From NCBI GenBank assembly GCA_946406115.1, contig OX291562.1, positions 8,214,001-8,278,000 of the forward strand: 64,000 nt of DNA, read 5' to 3'. The notes below the pieces were generated by a model. That model saw only the letters and a program-made list of their open reading frames with translations, ran no database searches and was not told the origin of the DNA. Both the position numbers and the translations under genes were made by a program. Source of the stretch: Apoda limacodes (lineage: Eukaryota > Arthropoda > Insecta > Lepidoptera > Limacodidae). This document shows, piece after piece, positions 23,051-35,840 of this stretch (position 1 is the stretch's first letter; each line of letters starts with the position of its first letter).

Positions 23051-25680
23051 TGCAGTATCGCTATAGAACAAGCGTTTTTGAAACAATTATGGTAGACTTA
23101 TTGCTCATGTATCGAAAACGCTGTATCGTGGGCGTCGGCTGGAAAACTCTACATTATTTGTGCCAATTATCGAAAATCGCTTATGTTTTTGTTTTTTGTT
23201 TATACTATGGATGGAATGTGGTGTTTTTTCTTTATTTGTCTCATATGATATTATTACTTTTATTTTCATTCAACTTACTCATCGTTGGTTTTATAATTAA
23301 GAATATAGGTATTTATTGTATTGAATATTGAAATGTTTTTATGCTTTAAGTAGGTATCTAGTTTATCTTAAATATTTTGTTGTGAAAATATTAGGTACTG
23401 GCGTAAAAATAATCAAGCTCTCTAGTAACGAAAATCTGGCTATACATTTACTATGAATCTGTTAAATTAGAAATAAGACTAATACTTATAACACAGATTT
23501 TTCATAACAACATCATTTTTAATTACAAAATGTTGCTTATGATGTAAAAATATAACAATAATTAATTTTATTTATTTGGGTAGGTATATTTCTACATATC
23601 AAAGACAAATAGATATCTATAATACAAATATTGAATACAACCACAACATTTAAATACCTAATTAACAAAAAACTTAAAATCTTTAAAAATATAATAAATA
23701 TCCACAATAGATTTCAAGCCGCCATTTGTAATCGCCAAACTTATCCGTAGGGTCTGGGCGAACGCAAGTTCAACGAATATCAAACAGGAATCGCGTTTGT
23801 AAAGTTGCAATATGGCTACCTACCTAATGTATAGACAACTTTCGTTTCGGTGCTCCGCAGTGGCTTGGCTATGGTAACAATAGCATAGAAAAGCAACAAG
23901 TCTATGATATTTTTTTTCGATCGCTAGCAAGTGACGTCACAAACTTTATGTTCATACCACAGATTATATAATACTATACTAGTACAGATGCCTCATCCCA
24001 TACAATAAAATGGGACCGCCGTAACTCGGGCTATTTTTCGGGCTATTTTGTTTAGCCGCTAGATGCCGTAAGTAGCAGCGGGTCGAAAATATTAGCTAAC
24101 GACATCTAGCGTTTCTCGTTGAATACCTACTGTTATACTTGTAACTGGTTCTTTGAAGTCAATAGATGGCGGTCTTATACCTAGCTACATATCGAGCCAT
24201 ACGACAAAACATCGCGTATCGCGATCCTACATATTTTTATCATAAATTAGGAAGACGAGGAAGCTTATTGCGAAAAAGTCTCGAACACTCGGATCTTGCC
24301 TTTTTCTGGGGAATGTAAATGTAAATGAAAGTACATCTTACCTCTCAAGGTAGTTTACAGAAAATTTGGTATTGAGGTTTAAGATTAAAAATATGTAATG
24401 ATGGTAGCTTTTTCAAGTACGAAATAACGGGGCCAAAAGGTGGGCTTAATTAGTTTTAAGTGTAGGTATGTGAAAATCGCAAATTAAATATTTTAGGGGC
24501 ATAACATTTTATAACAATTTTTGGACAGGTTTATAATTTAAAATAGTTTATTAATGAAAAGATTCTCACCAAACGCACGGATGTAAAAAACCCAAAGGAC
24601 AGATGTTTTGTGATCAAATTCTTTTTTGAAAATCCTATGTTTTTGTGTTAGTTGCTAGTATTTAGTGGGTGTTGAGATTAAAATTTTAAAATGAATTGGT
24701 ATTATCATAAATATATGTAATAATTCAAAAAACAAAAGATTCGTGATACGGAGACCAAAAGGAATGTTTAGGTATCTAAAATTCCTGAGATATTTTTTAC
24801 TAGCTTTTGCCCGTGACTCCGTAAAATAACGTAGCTATCGTCGAAATGCACATTTGGTTAGGGCACATGACTAAACCTACAGACTGATAGCTTCAAACAA
24901 CCGTCGCTAGCGAGAGCACTACTACAAGCACGGGTATGTGTGCGTGGCTTGTCACTGACACGGCGCGCGTCGGTGGAAAAAGGAATCAAAAGGAAATTTC
25001 CTTTTTTACATACCTAAAAGATCTTGACGGGTAAATACCTGTATTTTTTATTCTAAGTTGGCTCAATAATAACTTTAGGAAGGTGAATCTTAAAAAACGT
25101 AGGTACGTAGGTAGGTACCTACGATAATAATGATACATATAAACATGCATATATTAATGTATATGCATAATTATATTATTGGTACCTCCCTATTGAATAC
25201 AAATTAAATCAGAGATCTTTGTTAGGGTTCCATAGCCAAATGGCAAAAAGGTCCCTTATAAATCCATCATATACTTCCGTCTATCCGTATGTCACAGCGT
25301 TATAATTCCGCTATCTTTGCATATGTAGATTGTGATGAAATTTTACAGAAAAGTCTTATGTGAACCACCAAACAGATTTGTAATGAAATTAAGAAAAAAT
25401 ATTAAGGTATAGCTCCATATATTAAACTGAGGTACGAAATCGATATCAGCTATCTCTTGATTTAATTTACTAAATGTGTCAGTTGAAAACATTACCAGCT
25501 TAGGAATAATTCTTGAAACGTTGTTCTAAGCTATCAGTCTGGTGGGTTATTTAGTCATGTGGTTAGGGGTTCTAGTCAGCAACATTTACCTATGCTATGC
25601 ATATGCATTTCTATCCGACAGCCAAGTTAAGAATAACTGACTTCAAGTCGCAACCGCTAGTGGCAGGTGTACAACGGCAA
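23050..25680. other. Intergenic AT-rich DNA, no gene seen
   Basis: Short open frames have no recognisable domains. The phrase AAGTGACGTCACAAACTTTA near 23930 recurs at 27820. Around 24800 starts a block of the CTAGCTTTTGCCCGTGACTCC repeat class. A near-palindrome ATGCATATAT...ATATGCAT lies near 25146-25169. Confidence 0.5.
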
Positions 25681-25689
25681 TTTCGCTCG

Positions 25690-26007
25690 AAAACCGCAAA
25701 TCGATGTAGAGTTTAGCCGTTTGGCACACAGGTACTTTAGGGCAAAACAATAATTTTGAGCCGCAGTTCCTCAAAATATTTCCCTTAAACAATTTGGAAA
25801 ATTTTAAAATTTAGTATTTTTTTTGAATTTTTGAATATTGCAATGTGAGACGGTTCCTTAACTTCAGATCTTTACGAGACTTATGTGGAACTGTACTGTA
25901 CCCTGCTGCTTCTGTTAATATTTTGAGGAACTGCGGCTCAAAATTATTGTTTTGCCCTAAAGTACCTGTGTGACAAACGGCTAAACTCTACATCGATTTG
26001 CGGTTTT
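25690..26007. repeat. Fold-back element, 91-bp arms
   Basis: Arms 25690-25780 and 25917-26007 are inverted copies that differ at one position (GTTTGGCACAC against GTTTGTCACAC). The loop is about 136 bp. A transcript through it would form a long hairpin. No coding frame. It is probably a MITE or fold-back transposon derivative. Confidence 0.85.
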
Positions 26008-26835
26008 TTTTTTGCGTAGACCCAGGACTACGCTGCCTGTCAGGGCGTCGAACGAAACATGTTATGTTTACTTCACCTAGTAGGTATTGTATTTTATAAT
26101 CTGTGACTTCGCATTGTTTCTTGATTTTTGCTTTTGTGGTGATTTTGTGTAAAAGAAAGTTTCATGTATTGATTTTTTTTAGAACAATTGTACAATGATT
26201 TCCTTTAAATCAAGTGTAAGCCGTGCCAAATGATAATTTCTCATGGTGAGCAGGGAAAAACAGAAAATACTACGAGTATGAACAACCAATAATGTCAACC
26301 AACCCTGATACCTCAGCTAGGTTCTATGATTAAATGTTCGATCGACCACAGACAATTTTTCCCAATCGCAGTCCTAGTCGGCGCTCTTTGCCGAATAGTC
26401 GCCAAATTGTCGCCGACCGGATGGTTAGCTTTACCGACTAGTCGGAACATCCCTACTTTTAAGTGACTATTGGCTTATTTTCTCGTACACTAATCGCTTC
26501 AAGTGTGACCATAAAAATTTGAGTTCCCTCGATTTCTCCAGGATTCCATCATTATATCCTGACCTTGATGACCATGGGACCATCAAGGAACTATACTCTT
26601 TTAAACAAACAAGAATTTTCCCAATCGGTCAAGGCGACTTCGAGTAATCGGAAAACATACATAAAAAAAGATTTCGAGGAATAAGGAACTTCCTTCTTTT
26701 TTGAAGTCACTTAAATAGACGACAATATTTCCTAAACAACTCGTGATATATGTGAAGTCAAAGAAAGATTAAAGCGTATTTAATTATTTATGATTAAAAT
26801 AAAACTTCTTTTAATATACATACTTTCTGTTCTAC

Positions 26836-27065
26836 TAGTTTTTGCTCGTAAAATTTTGTCAAAAATCGGTCGAGTTAAACTATTGCATCGCTTAATTATT
26901 AACGGATCGATGCAAACGACAATGTCACGGGGTATCCATTTGTTGTAAGCCAAAACCTTCTCCAGAATGTAACAAATACTTTTCTGAAAACCGTATCAAA
27001 ATCGGTTCAGCCAAACGCGAGATAATCACGGACAAACATACATACAAACAAACATACGGGTAAAA
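26836..27065 (+). repeat. Dispersed repeat (CTAGTTTTTGCTCG...CAAACATACATAC class)
   Basis: Begins CTACTAGTTTTTGCTCG and ends TCAAAATCGGTTCAGCCAAA followed by CATACATACAAACAAACATA. It matches the ends of the element at 1194-1725. Confidence 0.45.
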
Positions 27066-27729
27066 CTGAGAACCTCCCTTTTTTTCAATTTGTTAAAAAT
27101 GTAAGCGCTATTATCTGAAGTGTTTTCAATTCTAAAGTAGGTGCACTTGTGCGATGGCATGCTGTTCTTCAAAAGTGAGCTATCCTTTTCATAAAACAAT
27201 TGTTTAAGAACTTAGACGCATTCGACGCAGGATAAAACTAAAAGAAACAAATTGTACTGAGGTCGAAGTTCACGCATGCGTGCGTTTGTTTATAATATAT
27301 CTGAGTATTAAGGTGGGTAGATACCAATTTTTTTTTTTTATTTGGTTGGTAAATACCTACACCTATTCATATTATTCAGTGACACTGTTTTTTGTCGCTG
27401 TCAAACTCAGAACATGCGAACAGCGTCATCTATCAATCAATAGTAAAAATTTATTAAATAAACTGGCACGTAGTTCAATTTATTGCCGCTTAAAGTACAA
27501 CGACCTCATTCAATTTATGTACAATTTTGAAAATTTAATAAAGGCGCCCATTACTTCATTTTTGTTAGCTTAAGGGACATTTTGATATTAAAACATATTT
27601 TTTAAGGGTCGGTTACTTTTCTTTTTCAATAAAATAACAACCTAAATAACAAATCGATACACACAACGCCATCTATTGATATGAATTTAAATCATTTCTG
27701 TTTTGTTTGGGATAAGACCCCGTGGTTCA

Positions 27730-27910
27730 TACATTTTGTTCGATTCTATTCTTTTTTTCGTGACGCTAAATTTAAGAAGTCTAAGCCCCCTGATCTATGA
27801 TTTTTTTTTCGATCGATAGCAAGTGACGTCACAAACTTTATGTTCATTCATTTTGTGCGATTCTATTCTTTTTTTCGTGACGCTAAATTTAAGAAGTCTA
27901 AGCCCCCAGG
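27730..27910. repeat. Direct duplication of about 48 bp, period about 116 bp
   Basis: GATTCTATTCTTTTTTTCGT and then GTCTAAGCCCCC appear at 27741-27790 and again at 27857-27907. Between them lies the CAAGTGACGTCACAAACTTT phrase shared with 23930. Confidence 0.7.
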
Positions 27911-29590
27911 CCTGCTGCAGCCACCGCCTCGACGACACAGACGAAGAAGGATAGGTACCTACCGCTAGTCGCCAAAGTCTTTCCAAACCGGTCGACACAT
28001 GTCATATAGCAAAGATTTGTTGTGTAATTGAAAAACCTGTAGTAATTGGAGATGGCAAAAGATTAAATGTTGAAAGGACTGGGGATATTCACACTTCCTC
28101 GACTATAATGGGTCAGATTATTGACCTTCCGTAATATATAATTTGTTGTTTGTTCCCCACTTTTGTTTGGCATAAAGCTGATTGGTTTTCATTGGTTACT
28201 GCCGTTTATAATGAGCATAGAGTATTGCCAAATAAAAAATATTTTTATGGATCAAGTTAAACGATAAGAAGCTTTTATTTAATGAAATTTAAAGTTAACC
28301 TCGGAAAGAGCTTAGCTTTATTAAATATATCTTCGATGCATGAAAGGTTTGTTAGAAACATGTAATGTGGTATTAGTTTAAAAATAGCAGATTTTAGGGC
28401 AGATTGAATCATGCATATTTTGCGCACAGGGAAAACAGCATGTTACCTTTTTCTAACAGTGGTAGGGAGAGATGTAGAAAGATTTTTTAGGCTGAAAGGT
28501 TTTGTACATAAGACGACAGCTTGACATGAGCTTATATACCTGAGCAGAAATGTAAGAGAATAGAAATAAAATATGATGCGAACAATTGTGAAATCAGCAA
28601 GGACTTTGATAAGTAATAAAAATGTAAGGAAGATCGTACGCATGGAAACTGGGCTTTATACAGTATAAACAATGAATAGGATCTAACAATAAGAAGGGCA
28701 AGACACCGTCTGAACTGCTCTATTAGTTTTTTTTTTAAATATTATAAAATAACTAAATACAGAGTTAAACGTTATTTTGTAACATACATTTTATAATTCG
28801 AGGGCAAGTTTTATTCAAACAGAATTAAATTCAAGTTGTAACTAAATTCAAAAGTTGCGTATGCAATCTTGCATCCATGGATCCGAATTGTATAGCATCT
28901 ATAACAAGTTTTGACATTAATTTTTTAAGAACTTTTGAGATGAAATTTACACTCATAATTTAAAGCAAAGAAGGCACATAGGGGGAAACTAGGAAGGTTT
29001 ATTGGCCTTAATCTAATAAACTCAATCAAGAGTTAGGGTATGGGTATATATATACGAAGAATAAGAAGAGGAGTAGACTTTTATACAAGCCTTTATATCT
29101 GTTATATTTGAACAAAGAGTGAGAAAAAGTGATAAGAAGAATCATAGAACAGATAAGGCCCTAATACAAAGAAAGAGATATTCTCTTTTCTTGCATTAAG
29201 GTCTTATCTTCTCTATGGTTGGAGGAAGTGACGAAAGAACAAAAGGAAAAACAGGGAGACGAAGAACTGGAAAGTTAAGGAAGTTAAGGGATCTCAAAGT
29301 GAGTCTGAATTATCAGATGTAAATTGTAAAATGTTAATTATTTAAAATATATGCTTCCGTTTTAAGTCCTTATCTCTTTATATTTATAATTAAAGGGCCT
29401 TGAAGGTTTTTCTTAGGAAGCTAGACCAAGAGTGTGTAAAGACCCTTATTTGAATTCAAGTACGCGGCGCAGGGTAAAAGTTCAAGAAGTTTATATGTGA
29501 CATCCCTATATGAACTTCTTGGTAAAAGTTACATCAATTCATAGAATACAATAAAATAAACAAAAAAAACATCAATAGTAAAATGTCTTA
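27910..29590. other. Intergenic DNA, nothing recognised
   Basis: AT-rich with short open frames and no domain, no splice-linked exons and no clear repeat ends. Confidence 0.5.
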
Positions 29591-29593
29591 AAG

Positions 29594-30048
29594 GCTACGG
29601 TCCAGCAAATAACCACAAAACACCACGTATTAAGTTGTATTAAGTTGGTTTTTGTTGTAGTTAAACATCTGGACCCGTAGTCGAATTTGACAGTGACAGT
29701 TGAAGTTTATTTACTTTCGTAAACTGTAGATTTGTACTTGTTCTAAGGTTTTCTGGCTGGCTTAACTGTGATTTTTAAGCAAAGATGAATAAATTTTACA
29801 ACTATTTTAACGAATATAAAACACAACAAAATTCAAGTATTTATTTACGCACTGATATTTGACAGTGACAGATAAAACTACTAAAATAAAGAAAAAGCAT
29901 GCTATGAGCAGTGGTTATTTGTAGTCAGTTGGTTTAAGTTGGATTATTTTAGAATACGTGGCGTCGTGGACCCCTGGTTGTGACGTCATTTGGTCATATT
30001 TGGTCAAATATAGTCGTTGTTTATCATACCTGGACCGCACTGAAAGAG
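29594..30048. mobile_element. Candidate MITE with short inverted ends
   Basis: The left end GGCTACGGTCCAGCA and the inverted right end AGTGCGGTCCAGGT share CGGTCCAG. Inside, GACAGTGACAG appears twice (near 29690 and 29863). No coding frame. Target duplication not resolved. Confidence 0.4.
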
Positions 30049-30929
30049 TTGTGTTACTCAATTATTTACAGTTAAATATTTCATACAAATATCAACAAAG
30101 TCTATTTTTTCAGTTAAAATAATCATAATTATTATAAATTAAATTTATTACCGTTAATTAACAGTTAATATATTAGATTTAAATCTTAATAAAAAGTAGA
30201 TCTTGAAGATCAAACGATGACTGAAGTTAAGCTCTCTTGTCTCGGCCACCAAAGGATTGGTAGCCATTTTCAATCCACTATTGGTGATCTACAAACTGTC
30301 GTGTTGGTTGTCATGTTGAACAAATTTAACCAGATAGCGAAGAGCTCTGAGCTTAGTGCGAACGGAGAAGTTATACGCTCTTCGAAGCACATAGTCTGCG
30401 GTTGGTCCTAAGATGAGTGACCGCCTTCAAAGGGACAGTGTGACCATTGTTTGCTCAGATCTTGTATCTACATACTTCTTTTACCGCCGAAACAGGTTAT
30501 TTCGCGTCACACGCGCACATCCTTAATTCTTGATAGTTGTTTTACTACTTAAAGTACTTAATATGAATTTTAGGTCTACCCATGAATGTTAAAAAAGAAC
30601 ACTTGCACCTTCATCCATCGTTAATGGATCTAAAACTAGATAAATATGTATATATGTATACATTTGTTTGTTGGAGCTTGGTGCCTTACAGGTTATTTAT
30701 TATGAATAATCAATCATATATTCTCCATCTCATAGAATTAATCGAATCGAACTGTCTACGTTACTGTTGGGCTACTTGAGCAACATTATACAGTTCATCG
30801 ATTATTGTATGCAGTAAATATATCAATATCACCCTTGCTCGCAGTCGGGTATAAATGGTATCGTTTGTTCTCCAATATATGATATTTTTAACAAAATAAT
30901 GTAAATTATAAACCTGTATAGCTGTTTGA

Positions 30930-31790
30930 ATTCAAAATGGAAATAGATAAATGGAAAGAACAAACACCTGGATTAGGACATAATTACCCAAAGGAAAGAA
31001 GAAAATTAACAGTTAATGAGTATTTATTAAATTCCTAATGCTACGCATTCTGCTGGCTATATCAAGCAAGTACAACTAAGACATATAACAAATATACGGG
31101 ACAAATGCGTTCTTAAATGGAAACTTGATAAAGAGCTTTAAAAATCAAACGACATTACAGTGGATGGTAAAGTACTAAAATTTTAAAAAAATCTTATACG
31201 GACTGAAGAACTCGCCAAGATATTGGAACGAAAGATTTGACAAGCTAATGATGCAGGAAGGGTACAGTAATCACATTTGCTGTGGATAAGGCAAATGTGA
31301 TAACTGTCTATATGACTGTACGTAGATGATATGATACGGAAAAGAAACAGAAAAAACAAAAGAAGTTTTGAAGAAGAATTTTGACAGTAGATATATGAAT
31401 GGAGTCTCTAAATATTTAGGTGGTTAATGCCCAAATAATTAGGGACTCCATAAGGAAGAAATAAATTGTATTGAATACCAGAAGAATTATCTTAAGGAAA
31501 TATTGAAGAAATGTATGATAGAAATTTGTAAGTCTGTTTCAACACCGATGGAGCCGGTAGTAAAACTGGAAAAGAGTGATGAATATAATGAGGATTTGAC
31601 AAGAAAGTGTAAAAATCTATTAGAGGTGTTATTGTATGCTATGCTAGTTGCTCGGTCTGACATTTGAAATACATTGAATTATTAGAGTCAGCTTCAGGCA
31701 AATGCAAATGAAGATATATACAAGGGTTCAAAAAGAAGTTCGATGTAAATCAAACAAACATTAGGTATTACATTCGTATATAAGAATGAA
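30930..31790 (+). pseudogene. Ty1/copia polyprotein remnant (reverse transcriptase)
   Basis: Despite stops in every frame, copia landmarks appear in order: FLNGNL, KKILYGLKNSPRYWNERFDK, LYVDDM-like after CTGTACGTAGATGATATG, then STPMEPVVKLEKS and LLYAMLVARSDI. These are the reverse-transcriptase core and the connecting region before RNase H. No long terminal repeats were found around it. Old and dead. Confidence 0.75.
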
Positions 31791-31924
31791 GCTGAATTGG
31801 TCCTACAGATGCTGATAAAGGTTACAGAAATAAAATTATTATTTTTTTAAAGATTTGTCAAGGTTTACATAAGTATTTTAAACCATTTGAAGAAATAAAA
31901 TATTTAATCTATTAATCAATTAAA

Positions 31925-32000
31925 AAATCGGCCAAGTACGAATCTGGCTCGCGCACCGAGAGTTCCGTACAGAGTTATTATAAATAAATTTATGTTTGTG
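31925..32000 (+). repeat. Fragment of a dispersed lepidopteran repeat
   Basis: AAAATCGGCCAAGTACGAAT, CTCGCGCACCGAGAGTTCCG matches the start of the longer copy at 58545-58830. Confidence 0.5.
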
Positions 32001-33720
32001 ATATAACATCTTGCTTCTTGCCAAATTTTATGTTTCTAGATCAACGGGAAGTACCTCATAGCACGGAATAATTAATAGTACAAAAACGAAACTATAAAAC
32101 CAACTTTAAAGCTGACAACTCTTACGTTAACGAAATAAGGTACATTATCATTGAAAACGCGACGGCACATACATTTTGTAGGTAATAGATATGAATCTAT
32201 GTGGGCGACCACCTACATAAACCAACATGACCCATGTCGCTCACAAAACGATACAGCTTTAGAGCGCTTGTTATCTGGCTTTTGTAATTACGTACCTATC
32301 TTGTGTTCGCGGCCGGCAGTGTTGCCGCAAAATAAACTGTCAGGCCACGTGGCAGCAGCGTGTTCTTTGGACATGCAGCCGCTTGCGACGTGCTGCGACG
32401 ACGTCAGCCACGCCAGAGTGGGTTTTCTCAATGCAGCGAGATTAAGCATGATTTATGTTATTTTAACTAATATTTAACATGTAAACCACTATATAATATA
32501 TTGTATGTTATTAATTAAGAACGTATAAAATACCTACATGATATACACAGACTCTCACTCCGGAATATTAGTTGTTCAAATAATAAATATGATCTAAAAT
32601 TAAAATTAAATTCTGTCAAATCTAGTTACACTTGCTCAGGCAGCGAGCCGCAGGCAATTTGATAGCAACGCTTGGTTGCTTATTATGCCTAGTTTTCACA
32701 AGTAAACAATAAACGAATAATACAGAACCCTAAAAATAGAAGAATACTAAGTAGGTATGTTAGCGACGGACCACACGAAACACATAAATAAGGATAGGAT
32801 AGGATAGGATATAAGGATTAAAATGTAAACATTTTTAAATAAGGATTTTTTGATAAATAAAGTCGTATTGACACAATAGGGTAGCTCTAAAACGATACGT
32901 AAAATAATAAGTTAGTAAGTTGTAAGGTTTGTGAATTATATGATAAATAAATAATAATAAGTTGTAACGTTGCAAGTGACGAAAAATAAAGTCACAACAA
33001 CTAGGATAGAAGTATGTCGTTGCAATGTGAGATAGAGTACATAAGGTTTGCTCAACTATGTACATTTTAAGTAAGAAGGTTAAATAAATAGTAAGATATA
33101 TAAGAAATAACGTAGAAATAACTTAAGGAAGCGCATGTATTTCGTAAATAATATCTCGTGTAAACTTAGTAACTATAGGTAATGTCAGTAAGGATTTAAT
33201 ATGTAGGATTGTCAAAAATAAAATATACGATGTAAAATAATAGTTTAGGCGTAAATAACATGTAGTATAAGATATGTACTCAAGCAGAGTTGAGTTAAAT
33301 TCTTAATAATTCTTAATAATACGTAAATAGTTAAAATCTATCAGTGTAAAATTTGTATTTGTGTAATTGTATGAAAAGTAAGAGCGTGAATTTTTACAAA
33401 ATAAGCAATACGTTGTGGATTACGCTCTTAACCTTTTGCTTAGTTCAACAAACTCCCGCGCACTTTGCCGTGGAGCTACTAGGCCGGGCGTGAATTTTGA
33501 AATTATAAGCAATACGCTTGCGAGACGCCCTTTGCATTTTTTGGCTCTTAAAGCCACAGTTTGTGAGATATTTGTATGAATTCTATTTCATAATGTTTGT
33601 AAAATTAATATCTATCTGTAGGAAGTAATTGTAATGTAGAGAAAATTCATTTTTATATTTTAAAATAACAAAAACATGTACCTCCATACAAACGAGTTGA
33701 AGACAAGGACAGCAAGAATT
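32000..33720. other. Intergenic DNA with purine-rich stretch
   Basis: 32151-32477 is an open, GC-richer frame with no recognised domain and is not called as a gene. (AGGAT)n lies at about 32790-32812. At 32820-33360 the plus strand is rich in TAAG/AATAA words. CGTGAATTTTNNAAATNATAAGCAATACG-like sequence occurs at about 33385 and 33490. This could be part of an old LTR element. Confidence 0.35.
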
Positions 33721-33822
33721 GTAAGAGTAGTCTAGCTATAGTTTACAACCGTAACGGTAATTTTATGGCCTGCCGCTTTGTTCGAAATTGTTTAAAACTC
33801 GAGCGATCCAGCAGTCGTGGTC

Positions 33823-35724
33823 GCTCTCCCTCCGTTAACTCGTCCCAACAACAACGTTCCCGCGTTCAACGACGACGAAAAAGCGGATTGCCTAGCGTCT
33901 AGCCTCCAAGCCCAATGTGCCTTAAGCACACAGCCCTTCGATCCCGACCACGTGCGCGAGGTAGACGGCGAAGTGGAGCGCAGAACTTCTCTGCCTCCAC
34001 AAGACCCCCTGCCCCCTGTCACTGTCGACGAAGTCGTACAGGTCATCAAAGACCTACGCCCCCGTAAGGCCCCCGGTGCTGACGGTATCTCTAACGATAT
34101 CCTAAAGCGCCTCACACTTCCCCTTATCTGCCTCCTAGTAGCGATCTTTAACGCTGCTATGGAACATTGCATCTTTCCTTCTCAATGGAAAGATGCAACT
34201 GTTATAGGCATCCATAAGCCAGGTAAAGCTCGTACCGAGCCGTCCTCCTATCGCCCCATAAGTTTACTAAAGGCCCTTGGTAAACTCTATGAACGCCTCC
34301 TCCTTGCTCGCCTACGGAACGCTATAGTTTCCAGAGGCATTTTAATAGATGAGCAGTTCGGCTTTCGTGCCAAACACTCATGCGTCCATCAAGTCCTCCG
34401 CATAACGGAACATATTCTTACAGGCTTTCAGCCAGCGTTAGGTAAGACCCGTCACACGGGCGCTGTCTTCTTTGATGTAGCGAAAGCTTTCGACAAAGTC
34501 TGGCACAACGGTTTAATTTTTAAACTGTACAACTTTCAGTTGCCGGATCGTCTCGTGCTCATCATACGAGACTATTTGTCGAATCGTAGCTTTCGCTACA
34601 AAGTCGAAGGCACTTTCTCTTCCCCCCGTCCCATAGAAGCAGGAGTCCCGCAAGGGTCCGTGCTCGCCCCCATCTTGTACCTTCTGTACACTAACGATAT
34701 CCCTAAAACGATAGGTACCCAACTAGCCCTCTTTGCGGACGATACCGCTATCTATACCACAGATAGGCAAGTGAGTCGAATCACTGAGAGACTCCAACCC
34801 GCTATCACCGCCCTAGGCGAGTGGTTTCGGAAATGGAGAATCGAGGTGAATCCCGACAAAAGCTCTGCCGTCCTCTTTTCCCTAGGCCGCCCTCCGCGGC
34901 CAACTCCCCTTTCTCTCTTCGGTCATGCCATTCCCTGGCAAAATAAGACCAAATATCTCGGTGTGACCATGGATAGTCGTTTGAACTTCCAAGCTCACAC
35001 CAAAATAGTCAGAGACCGAGCCGCTTTTGTACTCGGTCGTCTCTATCCCATGATAGGCAAGTATAGTAAGATGTCGCTTAGAAATAAGCTAAATCTTTAC
35101 ACAACTTGTATCCGCCCCATACTAGCTTATGCTAGCGTAGCCTATGCGCTGTCCAAGCGCAATCTCCACAAACTCCAGACCCTCCAAAACCGCTTTCTCA
35201 GAGCGGCCTCTGGAGCCTCTTGGTACGTTCGCAATGCGGACCTACACAGAGACTTCGAACTTCCCACGATTCCCCAATACTTTAAAGACTTGGCAGTCCG
35301 CTTTTTCGAGCGTACGCAAAATCACCCGAATCGTTTAATTGTGCAATCCACAACGTATCGTCCCCCCGATCGACCCGGTCACGGTCGTAGAACTATTGTT
35401 AGGCGGCCTCGGCACGTACTAACGTCCCCAGATGACGATCTCGCTGTCCGGATAGCGAGATTAGTCTCTACGACTTCCCCGAATAGGGCCTCCCTCCAAA
35501 CACGACGCCGACGTCCCCGGGTTCGTCGGCGCCCACAAGGATACACTAGGTATCAAAGAGTGCCGGGGCGCTTCTCGCCCCCACTCAATCGCAACCGCAT
35601 CCGCGTAACGGGGAACTCCCCTCCTGGCGGTGACTCACCTTCGGGTTCGAGACTCACGCCGGTCGAAGGGACGCCCCCGAGAGCGACAACCCAAGCCGAG
35701 GCTTCCCCCGCGGGAAGCCCTTGA
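33823..35724 (+). CDS. Jockey ORF2 (reverse transcriptase part), open but N-terminally truncated
   Basis: About 633 codons without a stop. The endonuclease is missing. Motifs in order: VIKDLRPRKAPGADGISND, SSYRPISLLKALGKLYERL, EQFGFRAKHSCVHQ, GAVFFDVAKAFDKVWH (motif A), EAGVPQGSVLAPILYLLYTN (motif B), LALFADDTAIY (motif C), KTKYLGVTMD. The C-terminal part is Arg/Pro-rich. The frame starts inside flanking target DNA at GTG 33817, so it has no native start and is not expected to be a working gene. The lack of stops marks a young insertion. Confidence 0.88.
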   Translation, partial: ALPPLTRPNNNVPAFNDDEKADCLASSLQAQCALSTQPFDPDHVREVDGEVERRTSLPPQDPLPPVTVDEVVQVIKDLRPRKAPGADGISNDILKRLTLPLICLLVAIFNAAMEHCIFPSQWKDATVIGIHKPGKARTEPSSYRPISLLKALGKLYERLLLARLRNAIVSRGILIDEQFGFRAKHSCVHQVLRITEHILTGFQPALGKTRHTGAVFFDVAKAFDKVWHNGLIFKLYNFQLPDRLVLIIRDYLSNRSFRYKVEGTFSSPRPIEAGVPQGSVLAPILYLLYTNDIPKTIGTQLALFADDTAIYTTDRQVSRITERLQPAITALGEWFRKWRIEVNPDKSSAVLFSLGRPPRPTPLSLFGHAIPWQNKTKYLGVTMDSRLNFQAHTKIVRDRAAFVLGRLYPMIGKYSKMSLRNKLNLYTTCIRPILAYASVAYALSKRNLHKLQTLQNRFLRAASGASWYVRNADLHRDFELPTIPQYFKDLAVRFFERTQNHPNRLIVQSTTYRPPDRPGHGRRTIVRRPRHVLTSPDDDLAVRIARLVSTTSPNRASLQTRRRRPRVRRRPQGYTRYQRVPGRFSPPLNRNRIRVTGNSPPGGDSPSGSRLTPVEGTPPRATTQAEASPAGSP

Positions 35725-35840
35725 GCGTTGGGCGCTATATGGGCTGAGGCTCCTTCAGAGTCTCGCCCCAAAAGTCCGGTGAAGCAGTAATGGCTGCAAC
35801 AGCCAACTGCATAGTCAGCTCAGAAAAAAAAAAAAAAAAA
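33823..35840 (+). mobile_element. Jockey-clade LINE, 5'-truncated, with 10-bp target duplication
   Basis: The insertion is flanked by AGTCGTGGTC at 33813-33822 and 35841-35850 and ends in an 18-base A run (35823-35840). The 5' end is cut inside ORF2, the usual outcome of incomplete reverse transcription. The 3' tail (GGGGAACTCC..., GGTTCGAGACTCACGC, GGCTGCAACAGCCAACTGCA) recurs at 50405-50548 and 59465-59575. GC-rich against its surroundings. Confidence 0.92.

Noticed and set aside
32151..32477. 108-codon GC-richer open frame
   Set aside because: No recognisable domain, no splice partners, and surrounding DNA looks like old repeats.
33792..34172. Minus-strand frame across the Jockey element
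   Set aside because: Shadow of the GC-rich reverse-transcriptase frame on the other strand.
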